A DNA stretch of 64,000 nucleotides from NCBI RefSeq assembly GCF_007830495.1, contig NZ_VLKW01000005.1:367641-431640 (forward strand), written 5' to 3'. This DNA is from Pseudoduganella flava (lineage in GTDB: Bacteria; Pseudomonadota; Gammaproteobacteria; Burkholderiales; Burkholderiaceae_D). Of this stretch, positions 27,645 through 35,732 are shown piece after piece. A program made the translations under genes and the position numbers. The notes under the pieces are model-generated. The model ran no database searches. It saw nothing but the letters and a program-made list of their open reading frames with translations, and was not told the origin of the DNA. Within the stretch, counting starts at the first letter, position 1. Every line of letters starts with the position of its first letter.

Positions 27645-28680
27645 TGTGACTCTTCATCGTAAGGGTGGACTTCTGTGCGGGCGTCTCGCAGACTTCCGCT
27701 TCGGCCTGCGCCAGGCGGGCGACTTCGCTGGCGCCCTGCTTGCGCGCCGCCTCGTGGGCGTGGTGCTTGCTGTTGCGCTGCGCATCCTCGTGCATCGTCT
27801 GCGCCATGCACTTCGTGCCCGGCTCGACGCATAGGTTCAGGATCGCGCTGTACAGCGTGCCGTCGACCGAGGCCCAGCGGCGTACCGGGTCCTTCTCGCT
27901 GGGCTTGGCCAGCTGCAGGTATTCGGAACGCTCGAGCGAACCGCCGCCGGCCTTCACCTTCGCCACGTAGGCATTGAAGTCAGCATCGTTCATCGCGTGG
28001 TACTTGAACTTCATGTGCGTGAAGCCGGCGCCGCTGTAGTTCGACGAGAAGCCGTCGTACGTGCCAACCTTGTTCATCACTGCGTTCAGCTGGGTTTCCA
28101 TCGACGGCATCGTGTAGATCATGCCGGCCATCGCGGGGATGTAGAAGGCATTCATCACGGTCGACGACGTCAGGCGGAACTTGATCGGCCGGTCGATCGG
28201 CGTTGCCAGTTCATTCACGGTGGCGATGCCCTGCTCCGGATAGATGAACAGCCACTTCCAGTCCAGTGCCACGACCTGCACTTCCAGCGGCTGGACACCG
28301 GCCGGGATCGGACGCTTATCGTCGATGCGCTGCAGCGGACGGTAAGGGTCGAGCAGGTGGGTGCTGATCCAGGTGATCAGGCCCAGCACGATGATCAACA
28401 GCAGGGGCACGCCCCAGATCACGAGCTCCAGCTTGGTGGAGTGATCCCAGTCGGGATCGTACTTCGCCGCGGTGTTGCTCTTACGATAACGCCATGCGAA
28501 CCACAGCGTCAGGACAATGACGGGAACGACGATCAGCAGCATCAGGTAAACGGAGACCATTACCAGATGGGCCTGCTGCGCCGCGATATCACCGGACGGA
28601 TTCAACACCACCGTATTGCAGCCGGTGAGCCACAACATGGTGAGAAGACCCAGTCCACTGCGAACAATTGATGATTTCAT
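27625..28680 (-). CDS. cyoA: Cytochrome o ubiquinol oxidase subunit II (CyoA), lipoprotein
   Basis: A 351-residue subunit II. From ATG 28680 the signal peptide ends in the lipobox LTGC (Cys about 21), followed by two membrane helices (about 38-60, 82-104) and a cupredoxin-like periplasmic domain ([37 protein letters not shown]). The CuA-binding cysteines of cytochrome-c oxidases are absent, as expected for a quinol oxidase. A C-terminal tail after [18 protein letters not shown] is polar with a His cluster ([10 protein letters not shown]). The longer start at 28713 would displace the signal peptide. First gene of the seven-gene cyo-SURF1-regBA run. Confidence 0.93.
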   Translation of the reverse strand: MKSSIVRSGLGLLTMLWLTGCNTVVLNPSGDIAAQQAHLVMVSVYLMLLIVVPVIVLTLWFAWRYRKSNTAAKYDPDWDHSTKLELVIWGVPLLLIIVLGLITWISTHLLDPYRPLQRIDDKRPIPAGVQPLEVQVVALDWKWLFIYPEQGIATVNELATPIDRPIKFRLTSSTVMNAFYIPAMAGMIYTMPSMETQLNAVMNKVGTYDGFSSNYSGAGFTHMKFKYHAMNDADFNAYVAKVKAGGGSLERSEYLQLAKPSEKDPVRRWASVDGTLYSAILNLCVEPGTKCMAQTMHEDAQRNSKHHAHEAARKQGASEVARLAQAEAEVCETPAQKSTLTMKSHNASVSN

Positions 28681-28886
28681 TAAGTTATGTGCGCTACAGA
28701 GGATTGAGAACATGCTACTGTACCGTCACAGGCATGCGAAATGGAATTGGACACTTTGTCTCACCCCCGCTGGCAGGTTCTGTATCACCGTCCGTCGGGG
28801 CTCGGTCAAAGTCGTCTTCAGGGGTTCCATCAAGGTTTCCCGTCCGTTCGCTTGAACTTGTGAACAAAACGACATGAGAGACGATT
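28681..28886. promoter_or_regulatory. Divergent promoter region of cyoA and the MHS transporter
   Basis: 206 bases separate two divergent starts and must contain both promoters. No FNR-like box lies at the 72-86 base distance seen elsewhere in the window. No RegA site could be recognised because its consensus is weak. The AT-rich stretch 28838-28886 precedes the transporter. Confidence 0.5.
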
Positions 28887-30236
28887 ATGGCAACGACTAC
28901 CTATGACGGAAGTAACATCCCGGCGGATTATCAGCCAAGTCCCACCAGCAGCGGCGCACGCAACATTAATGCGCGCGATGGAGAAATTCATCCCGGCGAA
29001 ATCGCGGTCGGAGTGGTGATCGGGCGGGCATCCGAATATTTCGATTTCTTCGTCTACGCGATCGCCTCGGTGCTCGTCTTCCCTTCGCTGTTCTTCCCGT
29101 TCGACGACCGGCTGAACGCGACGCTGTATTCATTTGTCATCTTTTCCTTTGCCTTCATCGCTCGGCCGTTCGGCACGCTGTTCTTCATGTGGGTGCAAAG
29201 GAAGTTCTCGCGCGAAGGCAAGCTGACGGGCGCCCTCTTCCTGCTCGGCAGCTCCACCGTCGGCATCGCGTTCCTGCCGTCGTACGCGGATGCCGGCACG
29301 ACCGCTGTCGTGATGCTGGCGCTGTTCCGGATCGGCCAGGGGCTCGCCCAGGGCGGCTCGTGGGACGGCCTGCCGTCGCTGCTGGCGTTGAACGCGCCGC
29401 AGAACAAGCGGGGCTGGTATGCGATGCTGGGCCAGCTGGGCGCACCGGCCGGCTTCCTGATCGCGGCCGGCATCTTCGCCTACATGGTCGCGAACCTGTC
29501 GGCGCTGGACTTCCTCGACTGGGGCTGGCGCTATCCGTTCTTCGTCGCGTTCGCGATCAACGTCGTCGCGCTGTTCGCCCGCCTGCGCCTGGTCTCCACG
29601 CCGGAATATGCGCGGCTGCTGGACGAGCGCGAGCTCGAGCCGGTCAGCGTGTCCGAGCTGTCGCACACGCAGGGCCGCAACGTGATCATCGGCGCACTGG
29701 CCGCGCTGGCCAGCTACGCGCTGTTCCACCTGGTGACGGTGTTCCCGCTGTCGTGGGTGCAGCTGTACTCGACCCGCGCGCTGGACAACTTCCTCGTGCT
29801 GCAGATGTGGGGCGCGGCGCTGGCCATCGTCGGCACGATCGCTTCCGGCCTGATCGCGGACCGCTTCGGCCGCCGCACGACGCTCGGCACGCTGGCCGCG
29901 CTGATCGCCGTGTTCTCGGGCTTCGTGCCCACCCTGCTGCAAGGCGGTGAGCTGGGCCAGAACATCTTCATCATCGTCGGCTTTGGCCTGCTGGGCCTGT
30001 CGTATGGCCAGGCCGCCGGCGCCGTGACGGCGAACTTCGCCGCGCGCCACCGCTACACGGGCGCCGCGCTGACGTCCGACCTGGCCTGGCTCGTGGGCGC
30101 CGCTTTCGCCCCGCTGGTCGCACTGGGCCTGTCGGCGCACTTCGGACTCGGCTATGTGAGCCTGTACCTGCTGTCCGGCGCGGTCGGCTCGCTGGCGGCC
30201 CTGTCGGTGAACCGGGCGCTGGAGATCAGGGACTGA
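28887..30236 (+). CDS. MFS transporter, metabolite:H+ symporter (MHS) type
   Basis: A 449-residue permease with 12 predicted membrane helices and the MHS-family pattern: IGRASEYFDFFVYAIASVLV in helix 1, the helix 2-3 loop RPFGTLFFMWVQRKFSREGK, RIGQGLAQGGSWDG in helix 4 and, after the central loop, GLIADRFGRRTTL. Relatives move small carboxylates or zwitterions with protons; the substrate here is undetermined. A polar 35-residue N-terminal extension is present. GAGAG precedes the ATG. It is divergent from cyoA and ends 21 bases before a strong terminator. Confidence 0.88.
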   Translation: MATTTYDGSNIPADYQPSPTSSGARNINARDGEIHPGEIAVGVVIGRASEYFDFFVYAIASVLVFPSLFFPFDDRLNATLYSFVIFSFAFIARPFGTLFFMWVQRKFSREGKLTGALFLLGSSTVGIAFLPSYADAGTTAVVMLALFRIGQGLAQGGSWDGLPSLLALNAPQNKRGWYAMLGQLGAPAGFLIAAGIFAYMVANLSALDFLDWGWRYPFFVAFAINVVALFARLRLVSTPEYARLLDERELEPVSVSELSHTQGRNVIIGALAALASYALFHLVTVFPLSWVQLYSTRALDNFLVLQMWGAALAIVGTIASGLIADRFGRRTTLGTLAALIAVFSGFVPTLLQGGELGQNIFIIVGFGLLGLSYGQAAGAVTANFAARHRYTGAALTSDLAWLVGAAFAPLVALGLSAHFGLGYVSLYLLSGAVGSLAALSVNRALEIRD

Positions 30237-30257
30237 ACGGCTGCGTGTCAATAGAAA

Positions 30258-30289
30258 CGGCGAGCTGCGAGCTCGCCGCTTTTTTTTTT
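30258..30289 (+). terminator. Rho-independent terminator of the MHS transporter gene
   Basis: CGGCGAGC-TGCGA-GCTCGCCG forms an 8-bp GC stem with a 5-base loop, followed by C and ten Ts (30280-30289). The T-tract touches the left end of the small mobile element at 30291. Confidence 0.93.
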
Positions 30290-30290
30290 C

Positions 30291-30409
30291 GCGCTGTCAC
30301 CTCAGCTTGTGGAATCGTTCGGCTGCCCACCTCCATGGCATGGATGACGACAGGAGGGAGCGACATCCGTACAGCGCGATGGCCATTCCACAAGCTCGGG
30401 TGACAGCGC
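30291..30409. mobile_element. 119-bp MITE with the ends of the IS1595-like element
   Basis: The 25-bp ends (30291-30315 and 30385-30409) are inverted repeats with 23 matches and share GCGCTGTCACC...AGCTT.TGGA with the IS at 2819-3927. The interior also resembles the IS leader: GTTCGGCT and GACGACAGGAGGGAGCGA correspond to ATCCGGCT and CGACAGACAACGGGAGGAGCGA. It has no coding capacity, so it is best read as an internally deleted, non-autonomous derivative mobilised by such a transposase. The 8-bp flanks agree only partly (T-rich), so the target duplication is degraded or obscured by the T-tract. Confidence 0.8.
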
Positions 30410-30412
30410 TTT

Positions 30413-30619
30413 TTAATTGCTTGCCGGGATATCCTGAAAAAGGTGTCGATGAATCGCCTTCAGGGCAGTGAACGATATGTCATCGAAATCGGGCTCGAAC
30501 TCTTCGAGGCGCGCAAGCGTCAAGTCGATCTCGACCGCTTCCAGCTCGGCGGCATCGGTAATGCCCCGCTTATTGACGCTACCCCTGCCTGCGCAGCCAC
30601 TCCAGCGCCCGCGGCGCAT
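30413..30619 (-). pseudogene. Remnant of a Fic-family protein gene
   Basis: The 68-codon frame contains GITDAAELEAVEIDLTLARL and ALKAIHRHLFQDI, the recognisable N-terminal part of Fic/DOC proteins, where HRHLFQD is normally followed by (V/I)YPWAG and later by the catalytic HPFREGNGR loop. Here the homology stops at QDI and the frame ends four codons later; the catalytic part is absent. The 5' part overlaps the hydrolase gene out of frame, so the start is probably lost too. The break lies about 25 bases from the MITE, which may mark the deletion. It cannot encode an active AMP-transferase. Confidence 0.75.
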
Positions 30620-31418
30620 TGCTCAGCACCGAGATATGCCCGTCATCCGGCTGGTCCCACAGCTCGGCCGTCGGGCAGCGCCGTGCCAGCCACGCCGAAT
30701 GGCTGTGCGGCACGAGCCGGTCCGCGCCGCCGTGCAGCAGCAGCACGGGCCGGGTGATCGCCGTGCAGTCGAAACCCCATGGCGTTACGTACGCGATGTC
30801 GTCGTCGATCAGGCCGTCCGGGCCGGCCACGATCGCCGGCTGGACCACGCTCTCGAACCAGCCCCACGGCCCCGCCAGCGCGGCCCAGTCGGCGCCGGTG
30901 AACATCTCGCGATCGAATTCCGGCTTGGCCGCTTCGTACGCGGCCTTCGCATCCTGGCCCGCCAGCGCCGCGCGCAGGCCCGCCACGCCGGACGGACGCA
31001 TGCCGGCAAACCAGTCCAGGCCCGCCGCGTTGTAGGGCGCCAGGCCGGCGCCGCTGACGGCTGCCTCCACCCGGTCCGGCAGCAGCGCCGCGCAGGCCAG
31101 CGCATGCGGTCCGCCGCCCGAATGGCCCATCACGGCGAAGCGCTCGATGCCGAGGACGTCGGCGATGCGCGCCACATCCGTCGCGGCCGATGCGATGTCG
31201 CGGCCCGGCCGCCGGGTCGAGCCGCTGTAGCCCGGCCGGTCGTAGCCCAGCCAGCGTATGCCGAGCCGGGCGCCTTCGGCAAACAGCGGCTCGGGCGGGC
31301 GCCCGATGTTCGGCGTGCCGTGCAGCCAGAACACCGCGAGCGCATCGCTGTCCCGTGCTCCCTGGTCGTAGTAATGCAGCGTGTGCCCATTGTCCAGCTT
31401 CAGGTCCGCTTCCAGCAT
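30579..31418 (-). CDS. Alpha/beta-hydrolase
   Basis: A 279-residue alpha/beta-hydrolase fold protein without a signal peptide. The oxyanion HG motif (VFWLHGTPNIG, about 29-39), nucleophile elbow GHSGGG (Ser about 98), acid in LLLHGGADRLVP and His in DDGHISVL are all present. Relatives include haloalkane dehalogenase-like and proline-iminopeptidase-like hydrolases, so the substrate cannot be assigned. AGGAG lies 7 bases before ATG 31418. It is 42 bases downstream of the reductase gene on the same strand and may be co-transcribed with it. Confidence 0.87.
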   Translation of the reverse strand: MLEADLKLDNGHTLHYYDQGARDSDALAVFWLHGTPNIGRPPEPLFAEGARLGIRWLGYDRPGYSGSTRRPGRDIASAATDVARIADVLGIERFAVMGHSGGGPHALACAALLPDRVEAAVSGAGLAPYNAAGLDWFAGMRPSGVAGLRAALAGQDAKAAYEAAKPEFDREMFTGADWAALAGPWGWFESVVQPAIVAGPDGLIDDDIAYVTPWGFDCTAITRPVLLLHGGADRLVPHSHSAWLARRCPTAELWDQPDDGHISVLSNAPRALEWLRRQG

Positions 31419-31460
31419 CGCCTTCTCCTTGTCGATGCGGCGTGGCGCCGCTTGCACACG

Positions 31461-32012
31461 TTACTTCTGGATGTCGTAGCGCAGTTCCACCATGCCCGCG
31501 CTCATCTGTCGCGCCGACGTCAGGCGCAGCACCGGCGGCAGCAAGCGACGCGGCAGCAGCGGCTTGCCGCCGCCCAGCGTGACGGAACCGACCTGCACGA
31601 TCAGCTCGTCCAGCAGGCCCGCGTCGAGGAACTGCCCGGCCAGTTCACCGCCGCCGACCACCCACAGGTTCTTGTCGCCCGCCGCCGCGCGCATCTGCGC
31701 ATGCACGGCCGCCACGTCGCCCTGCACGAAGCGGATGTCGGCGCCGTCGATCGCCGGCAGCGTGCGGTGCGTGAAGATCCAGGCCGGCTGCGCGTACGGC
31801 CACGGCGAGCCGGTTTCGGCGATCACCGCCGCGCTGTGACGCAGCACCCATTCGTACGTGGTGGCGCCCATCGCCAGCGCGCCGACGCCGGCAATGAAGT
31901 CGGAATAGCTCGATTCGCCCAGGCTGCCGAGGGCGAACAGCCAGTCCAGCGAGTCGTCTTCGGTGGCGATATAGCCGTCCAGGCTGGCCGCCGAGTAGTA
32001 CTGCGTCTTCAT
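31461..32012 (-). CDS. Dihydrofolate-reductase-like protein (RibD C-terminal family)
   Basis: A 183-residue protein of the RibD C-terminal/YyaP family, a DHFR-fold NAD(P)H reductase. Recognised segments are YYSAASLDGYIATEDDSLDWL (with the family's SLDGYIA), ALAMGATTYEWVL, and LWVVGGGELAGQFLDAGLLDEL, the nucleotide-binding GGGEL block. These stand-alone proteins are rarely folate enzymes; the substrate is unknown. AAGGAG precedes ATG 32012. It is divergent from the phasin-like gene. Confidence 0.87.
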   Translation of the reverse strand: MKTQYYSAASLDGYIATEDDSLDWLFALGSLGESSYSDFIAGVGALAMGATTYEWVLRHSAAVIAETGSPWPYAQPAWIFTHRTLPAIDGADIRFVQGDVAAVHAQMRAAAGDKNLWVVGGGELAGQFLDAGLLDELIVQVGSVTLGGGKPLLPRRLLPPVLRLTSARQMSAGMVELRYDIQK

Positions 32013-32131
32013 TGCTTGATCTCCTTCGTCGTGGCGGCCAACAGGACAGCGCGTTCGCCGCCCTTTGCCTATACTTTCCCTGTACCGTGCGGCACTGCAG
32101 CATTCCATTCACGCTATCTGGAGGGAAACTC

Positions 32132-32470
32132 ATGAATACCACCACGTTCCAGTTCACGTTCCCGGGCGCCACACCGAGCGCGCCGCCGCTGGTCGACATC
32201 GTGGCGCGGCTGCACAACGCCTATGCGACGCCGCTGCAGAACGCATTCCAGGAATTATGGACGAGCACCGGCCGCATCGTCCAGCAGCAGACGGCGCATG
32301 CGGCAATGGAGGCGGCGCAGCGCAGCGTCGTCGCGCTGGCGCAGAACGCCGCCGAGGTGCAGCAGCGCACCTTCCTGCAGCTGTGCGGCGCCCACCAGCA
32401 GGCGTTCACGATGATGACCGAGGCGTGGACGACTGCGCTCACCGGCGGCCTGCGCGCGGTGAAACCGTAA
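32132..32470 (+). CDS. Phasin-like small protein
   Basis: A 112-residue protein whose body (about 25-105) is amphipathic helix rich in Ala and Gln (IVQQQTAHAAMEAAQRSVVALAQNAAEVQQ in two blocks) without Pro, as in phasins that coat polyhydroxyalkanoate granules. No membrane segment or signal is visible. GGAGGG lies 8 bases before ATG 32132. The presence of phaB at 40542 makes PHA metabolism plausible in this organism. Similarity is compositional, so the call is tentative. It converges on the GGDEF/EAL gene with an 8-base gap. Confidence 0.6.
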   Translation: MNTTTFQFTFPGATPSAPPLVDIVARLHNAYATPLQNAFQELWTSTGRIVQQQTAHAAMEAAQRSVVALAQNAAEVQQRTFLQLCGAHQQAFTMMTEAWTTALTGGLRAVKP

Positions 32471-32478
32471 GCGGCCCC

Positions 32479-34980
32479 TCACGATTCCGCGTGCAGCATC
32501 TCGGCAGCCGCCTCGACCGGCACGGGCCGGCTGCACAGGAACCCCTGGATCTCGTCGCAGCCTTCGCGGGTCAGGTAGCCCAGCTGGTCGCGCGTCTCGA
32601 CGCCTTCGGCGATGATCCGGCAACCGAGGCTGTGGCCCAGCGTGATCATCGAGCGGACGATCGCCTCGCCCGGCTTATCGTGCAACATGTCGCGCACGAA
32701 GCTGCGGTCGATCTTCAGGTAGTCCAGCGGGAAGCGGCGCAGGTAGGACAGGCTTGAATAGCCGGTGCCGAAGTCGTCGATCGACAGCCGCACGCCGCCC
32801 TCCTTCAGCTGCCGCATCGCGGCGATGACGCCATCGACGTTCTGCATCATCAGCGATTCCGTCAGCTCCAGTTCCAGGTATTGCGCCGGCAGGCCGGCCG
32901 CTTCCAGCGCGCCGAACACTTCCTGCACGAAGCCGGCCTGGCGGAACTGCCGTGCCGACACGTTGACGGCGACGGGTATCCGCGGCAAGCCCGCATCCTG
33001 CCACGCGCGCGCCTGCCGGCAGGCCTCGACCAGCACCCACTCGCCGATTTCGACGATGCGGCCCGTCTCCTCGGCCACGCCGATGAAGCGGTCCGGCTGC
33101 ACCAGGCCCAGCTCCGGCTGCAGCCAGCGGATCAAGGCTTCCAGGCCGGCCACGCGCCCCGTCAGGCAATCGATGCGGGGCTGGAAGTACAGCACGAACT
33201 CGCCCCGGCTCAGCGCATTGCGCAGGTGGCCCTCGATCAGCGTGCGCTCGGTCACCCGCGCATTCATCTCGCTGGTGTAGAACTGCAGCTGGTTGCGGCC
33301 GCCGTCCTTGGCGCGGTACAGCGCGATGTCGGCATGCTTGAAGAGGGCCGGCGCCGTGTCGCCGTCGCGCGGATAGACGGAGACGCCCATGCTGCACGTC
33401 AGCGCCAGGTCGTGCGCACCGAGGCGCATCGGTGCGCTGACGGCGTCCAGCACTGTCTGCACGGTGCGCGGCGACAGCGTCGCGCCGCCCTGCCCCGGCT
33501 GGTCCGGCAGCAGCAGGATGAATTCGTCGCCGCCCAGGCGCGCCACCGTGTCCGAATCGCGCAGCGCGCCGCGCAGCCGCGCCGCCACCGTCTGCAGCAG
33601 GCTGTCGCCGACGGCGTGGCCCAGGGTATCGTTGATCAGCTTGAAGTTGTCCAGGTCCAGCACGACGACCCACAGCTGGTGACCATAGCGGGACGCATAG
33701 GCGATGGCCTGTTCGAGCCGGTCCTGGAACAGGTGGCGGTTCGGCAGCCCCGTCAACGCATCGTGCGTCGACTGGTGTTCCAGCTCCTGCTGGTAGCGCA
33801 TCGCCGCCGTGATGTCGTTGATCACGCCGACCCAGTGCGTGCGCACGCCGTGCGCGTCCAGCACGGGCGCCACGTGCAGCTGGTTCCAGAACAGCGAGCC
33901 GTCCTTGCGGTAATTGCGCAGGACGACGGTCACTTCGCGCTCGGCGCGCAGCGCATCGCGCAGCGCGTACAAGCCTTCCTGTTCGCGGTCGCCGCCCTGC
34001 AGGAAACGGCAATCCTTGCCCATCACCTCGGCCAGCTCGTAGCCGGAGATCTTCGCGAACGCGGGGTTGGCGTACGCGATCACGTCGTCCCGGCCGATGC
34101 GGTGCGTGATCAGGATCGCATTGACGGATGCATCGAGCGCGCGGCTTTGCAGGCGCAGCGTCTCCTCGGCTTCCTTGCGCGCCGTGATGTCCTCGATCGT
34201 GCCGAGCAGGCCGGCGATCTCGCCGTTCTGCCCGTACAGCGGCAGCTTGTTCACCAGTTGCCAGCGCTGGCGGCCATCCGGCCCGGCCAGCGTCTGCTCG
34301 CGCTCGCGCACCGGCTGGCCCGTGGCGATCACGGCGCGGTCCTCGGCCGCCTGTTCGCCCGTGCCGTGCTGCCACGGAAAATCCTGGTCGCGCTTGCCGA
34401 CGACGCGGGCCGGGTCGTCCAGCCCCGCCGCGCGCGAGAACAGGCGGTTGCAGCCCACGTAGCGCAATTGCAGGTCCTTCCAGAACACCTGCAGCGGCAT
34501 CGTGTCGATCAGGTTGCGGTACAGCTGCTGCGACTTGTACAGCGCCCGTTCCGTCGCGACCTGCTGCGTCACGTCCAGCGCGAACACGAGGCGCGCGCGG
34601 CGCCCTTCGTAGATCAGCGCGTGCGACGAGATGCGCACCGAGATCGGCCGGCCGTCGCGCTTCAGGTGGGTCCAGATGCCGGACGATTGGGGCAGCGCCG
34701 CCGGCGACGACGCCAGGTCGGCGTGCAGCTTCGCCTGCTCGGCCGGCGGACGGATGTCACGAATCGTCATGTGCAGGAACTCCGCTTCCGAGTAGCCGTA
34801 ATGGCTGCATGCGGCCGCGTTGACGCGCAGGAAGCGCAGCGTGACGAGGTCGTAGATCCACATCGGCTGCGGATGGTCCTGGAACAGGTCGTCGAAGCGC
34901 GTCAGCGGGCGGCGGCTGCGCCACCCCCTTCCCTGCATGGGCAGCGTACTACGCGTGGGGGCGCGGTGCTGGAATCTCAT
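32479..34980 (-). CDS. PAS-PAS-PAS-GGDEF-EAL protein
   Basis: 833 residues with no membrane segment. Three PAS domains occupy about 25-385; the last, with NPAFAKISGYELAEVMGKDCRFLQGGDREQ split by my reading into two motifs, resembles a LOV-type PAS (GKDCRFLQG contains the flavin-reactive Cys pattern NCRFLQ, here DCRFLQ), so blue-light sensing is possible. The GGDEF domain is intact (RLGGDEFILLL, about 482) and the EAL domain is complete (GLEALIRWLQP, about 613; DDFGTGYSSLSYL; KIDRSFV). Either c-di-GMP synthesis or breakdown may dominate. AGGAG lies 6 bases before ATG 34980. It is divergent from the hemerythrin gene at 35133. Confidence 0.9.
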   Translation of the reverse strand: MRFQHRAPTRSTLPMQGRGWRSRRPLTRFDDLFQDHPQPMWIYDLVTLRFLRVNAAACSHYGYSEAEFLHMTIRDIRPPAEQAKLHADLASSPAALPQSSGIWTHLKRDGRPISVRISSHALIYEGRRARLVFALDVTQQVATERALYKSQQLYRNLIDTMPLQVFWKDLQLRYVGCNRLFSRAAGLDDPARVVGKRDQDFPWQHGTGEQAAEDRAVIATGQPVREREQTLAGPDGRQRWQLVNKLPLYGQNGEIAGLLGTIEDITARKEAEETLRLQSRALDASVNAILITHRIGRDDVIAYANPAFAKISGYELAEVMGKDCRFLQGGDREQEGLYALRDALRAEREVTVVLRNYRKDGSLFWNQLHVAPVLDAHGVRTHWVGVINDITAAMRYQQELEHQSTHDALTGLPNRHLFQDRLEQAIAYASRYGHQLWVVVLDLDNFKLINDTLGHAVGDSLLQTVAARLRGALRDSDTVARLGGDEFILLLPDQPGQGGATLSPRTVQTVLDAVSAPMRLGAHDLALTCSMGVSVYPRDGDTAPALFKHADIALYRAKDGGRNQLQFYTSEMNARVTERTLIEGHLRNALSRGEFVLYFQPRIDCLTGRVAGLEALIRWLQPELGLVQPDRFIGVAEETGRIVEIGEWVLVEACRQARAWQDAGLPRIPVAVNVSARQFRQAGFVQEVFGALEAAGLPAQYLELELTESLMMQNVDGVIAAMRQLKEGGVRLSIDDFGTGYSSLSYLRRFPLDYLKIDRSFVRDMLHDKPGEAIVRSMITLGHSLGCRIIAEGVETRDQLGYLTREGCDEIQGFLCSRPVPVEAAAEMLHAES

Positions 34981-35132
34981 CCTCGGCTCCTGGCGGGTTC
35001 TGTAGTGAACTATAACCCGTCCCCTGCCGTTTGTGCGCAATGCGCCGACAGCACACTGAGGGCTATTCCTACGCAAGCAACGCGGCGCCGCGGCTAAGAT
35101 GGGCTGTTGCCGGAACCCACAAGGAGAAGAAC

Positions 35133-35720
35133 ATGTTTTCACTGAACAAGCTCAGCCCGACGATTACCGACATGATCCGCTTCGACCACTCGCACGTGCT
35201 GGTGACGTTCCACCAGTACACGACGTCGCAGAAGCCGAAAGTGAAGAAGGCGCTTGCGGAAACCATCTGCACCGCCCTGGAAATCCACGCCACGCTGGAA
35301 GAGGAAATCTTCTACCCGGTGATGCGGCAGCTGGAAGGCACCGACCCGACGATGCTGAAAGCCGAGCCGGAACACAACGACATGCGCCGCGTGATCGCGC
35401 AGCTGCGCGCCACCAAGCCGACCGAGGCAAAGCATGACGAATTGATGCATGAACTGATGCGCGACGTGATGCACCACGTGGCGGACGAGGAAACGGTGCT
35501 GCTGCCCGATGCGGAGCGCAAGCTGCCGCGCGAGCGCCTCAGTGAGCTGGGTGCCGAGATGACGCGCCGGCGCCTGCAGCTCGTCACGCCGCAGGCCGGC
35601 AGGATCGCCGCCAACACGGCGGTCGGCTTCTCCGGCAGCACGATGGCGATGGTGCTCGGCATTGCCGGCGCCGCGTTCGCGGCCACCAAGCTGCTGCCGC
35701 GCAAGCCAGCGCAGGCCTGA
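35133..35720 (+). CDS. Hemerythrin HHE domain protein with C-terminal membrane helix
   Basis: A 195-residue protein. The HHE cation-binding four-helix bundle (about 10-145) carries the iron ligands in IRFDHSHVLVTFHQY, EIHATLEEEIFYPV, EPEHNDMRRVI and MHHVADEETVLLP, consistent with a di-iron site that binds oxygen or nitric oxide. A final hydrophobic segment (TMAMVLGIAGAAFAATKLL, about 168-187) could anchor it to the inner membrane. AAGGAG precedes ATG 35133. No FNR-like box is visible upstream, unlike the second hemerythrin at 43555. Role in oxygen sensing, storage or iron-sulfur repair is undetermined. Confidence 0.88.
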   Translation: MFSLNKLSPTITDMIRFDHSHVLVTFHQYTTSQKPKVKKALAETICTALEIHATLEEEIFYPVMRQLEGTDPTMLKAEPEHNDMRRVIAQLRATKPTEAKHDELMHELMRDVMHHVADEETVLLPDAERKLPRERLSELGAEMTRRRLQLVTPQAGRIAANTAVGFSGSTMAMVLGIAGAAFAATKLLPRKPAQA

Positions 35721-35732
35721 TGCGCTGACGGC

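Noticed and set aside
25647..27662. A 671-codon plus-strand frame
   Set aside because: Exact antisense of cyoB, whose catalytic residues are all intact; composition is extreme (His, Arg, Asp).
28681..28886. FNR control of the cyo operon
   Set aside because: No TTGAT-N4-ATCAA-like site with two or fewer mismatches was found in the divergent region.
30413..30619. An intact small antitoxin-like gene
   Set aside because: The similarity is to the front part of Fic proteins, is cut before the catalytic motif, and the frame begins inside the hydrolase gene without a ribosome site.
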